Origin: Aliiroseovarius sp. Z3
GTDB lineage: Bacteria; Pseudomonadota; Alphaproteobacteria; Rhodobacterales; Rhodobacteraceae
Length of the DNA stretch: 64,000 nucleotides
Direction of reading: 5' to 3'
Assembly (NCBI RefSeq): GCF_029105185.1
Contig: NZ_JAFMZK010000001.1
Location: forward strand, 372,001 to 436,000
The stretch's first letter is position 1. Every line of letters begins with the position of its first letter. Below, in pieces: positions 63,563-64,000 of the stretch. Below the pieces are notes generated by a model, which was given only the letters and a program-made list of their open reading frames with translations, had not been told where the DNA came from and made no database searches. Made by a program: the position numbers and the translations under genes.

Positions 63563-64000
63563 ATGACCCAGACCCGCACCGAATCCGACAGCTTTGGCCC
63601 GCTCGAGGTTCCCTCTGACAAATACTGGGGCGCGCAAACGCAGCGCTCGTTGATGAACTTCCCAATCGGTTGGGAAAAGCAGCCGGTCGCCATCGTGCGC
63701 GCGCTGGGTGTGATCAAGCAGGCCTGCGCTGAAGCCAACAAGGCGTCGGGTGCGATGAACGCCGACATCGCGGATGCGGTCATTCAGGCGGCTTCCGAAG
63801 TGGTCGCCGGCAAGTTTGACGACAACTTCCCGCTGGTTGTCTGGCAGACCGGGTCCGGCACCCAATCGAACATGAACGCCAACGAAGTCATCGCCAACCG
63901 CGCGATTGAAATCATGGGCGGCGTTATCGGCTCGAAAGACCCGGTGCACCCGAATGATCACTGCAACATGGGGCAATCCTCGAACGACACCTTCCCGACC
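63563..64000 (+). CDS. fumC: fumarate hydratase class II, partial (cut by window end)
   Basis: The first 146 residues are present: [29 protein letters not shown] near the start and [21 protein letters not shown] near 100, both class II fumarase hallmarks. The gene continues past the window. It interconverts fumarate and malate in the TCA cycle. It starts about 100 bases after sspB. Confidence 0.95.
   Translation, partial: MTQTRTESDSFGPLEVPSDKYWGAQTQRSLMNFPIGWEKQPVAIVRALGVIKQACAEANKASGAMNADIADAVIQAASEVVAGKFDDNFPLVVWQTGSGTQSNMNANEVIANRAIEIMGGVIGSKDPVHPNDHCNMGQSSNDTFPT

Noticed and set aside
1-64000. CRISPR array, insertion sequence, prophage or integrase
   Set aside because: No regularly spaced repeats, transposase, integrase or phage structural genes were seen on either strand.

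Overview
The window looks like chromosomal DNA of a marine alphaproteobacterium of the Rhodobacteraceae (Roseobacter group). The grounds are high GC, a DMSP demethylase (dmdA) next to acuI, a trgA-trgB-cysK tellurite locus as described in Rhodobacter sphaeroides, a circularly permuted two-piece ssrA (tmRNA), an alphaproteobacterial-type SspB, and many ABC, TRAP and BCCT uptake systems for small organic solutes. There is no phage, plasmid, IS element or CRISPR array.

Layout. 0-8.3 kb: nnrU-like gene, then a cdhR-type regulator divergent from a five-gene operon that together could convert gamma-butyrobetaine through carnitine to glycine betaine. 8.3-11.2 kb: SLC13/TrkA-C permease and a secreted fasciclin protein. 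11.3-24.7 kb: an amino-sugar locus with a ten-gene minus-strand operon (CUT1 ABC transporter, Gfo/Idh oxidoreductase, two SIS proteins, ROK kinase, GatZ-like protein, NagA) divergent from a GntR/UTRA regulator and a cytoplasmic GH20 hexosaminidase. 24.7-30 kb: ugpBAEC-type transporter with a divergent LysR regulator. 30-36 kb: small coiled-coil protein, Na/Pi cotransporter, TRAP transporter plus alpha/beta hydrolase. 36-43.6 kb: basic-amino-acid ABC transporter divergent from a TetR regulator, an aminotransferase, a ThDP decarboxylase-like enzyme and a dimethylargininase, probably an arginine or methylarginine pathway. 43.6-46.2 kb: BCCT transporter, universal stress protein, tRNA-Ser(GGA). 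46.3-52.2 kb: trgA, trgB (frameshifted), cysK, mscS-like and alaX-like genes in one run. 52.3-55 kb: CFA-synthase-like methyltransferase and a class V PLP enzyme. 55-59.8 kb: DUF2182, DUF1326, dmdA, acuI and an orphan CDI-immunity-like gene in one run, divergent from a FadR-type regulator with two tandem operators. 59.8-64 kb: SDR protein, ssrA, NTF2-like protein, chrA, sspB and the start of fumC.

The genes fit a heterotroph living on algal and animal osmolytes and polymers: carnitine/butyrobetaine, DMSP, chitin-type amino sugars, glycerol phosphates and methylated arginine. The points most worth a second look are the DUF2182/DUF1326 pair under tandem GntR-type operators upstream of dmdA, the transaminase/decarboxylase/dimethylargininase cluster, the GatZ-like protein without a catalytic partner, the trgB frameshift, the CFA-like enzyme lacking the usual bicarbonate-binding residues, and the close linkage of ssrA with sspB.
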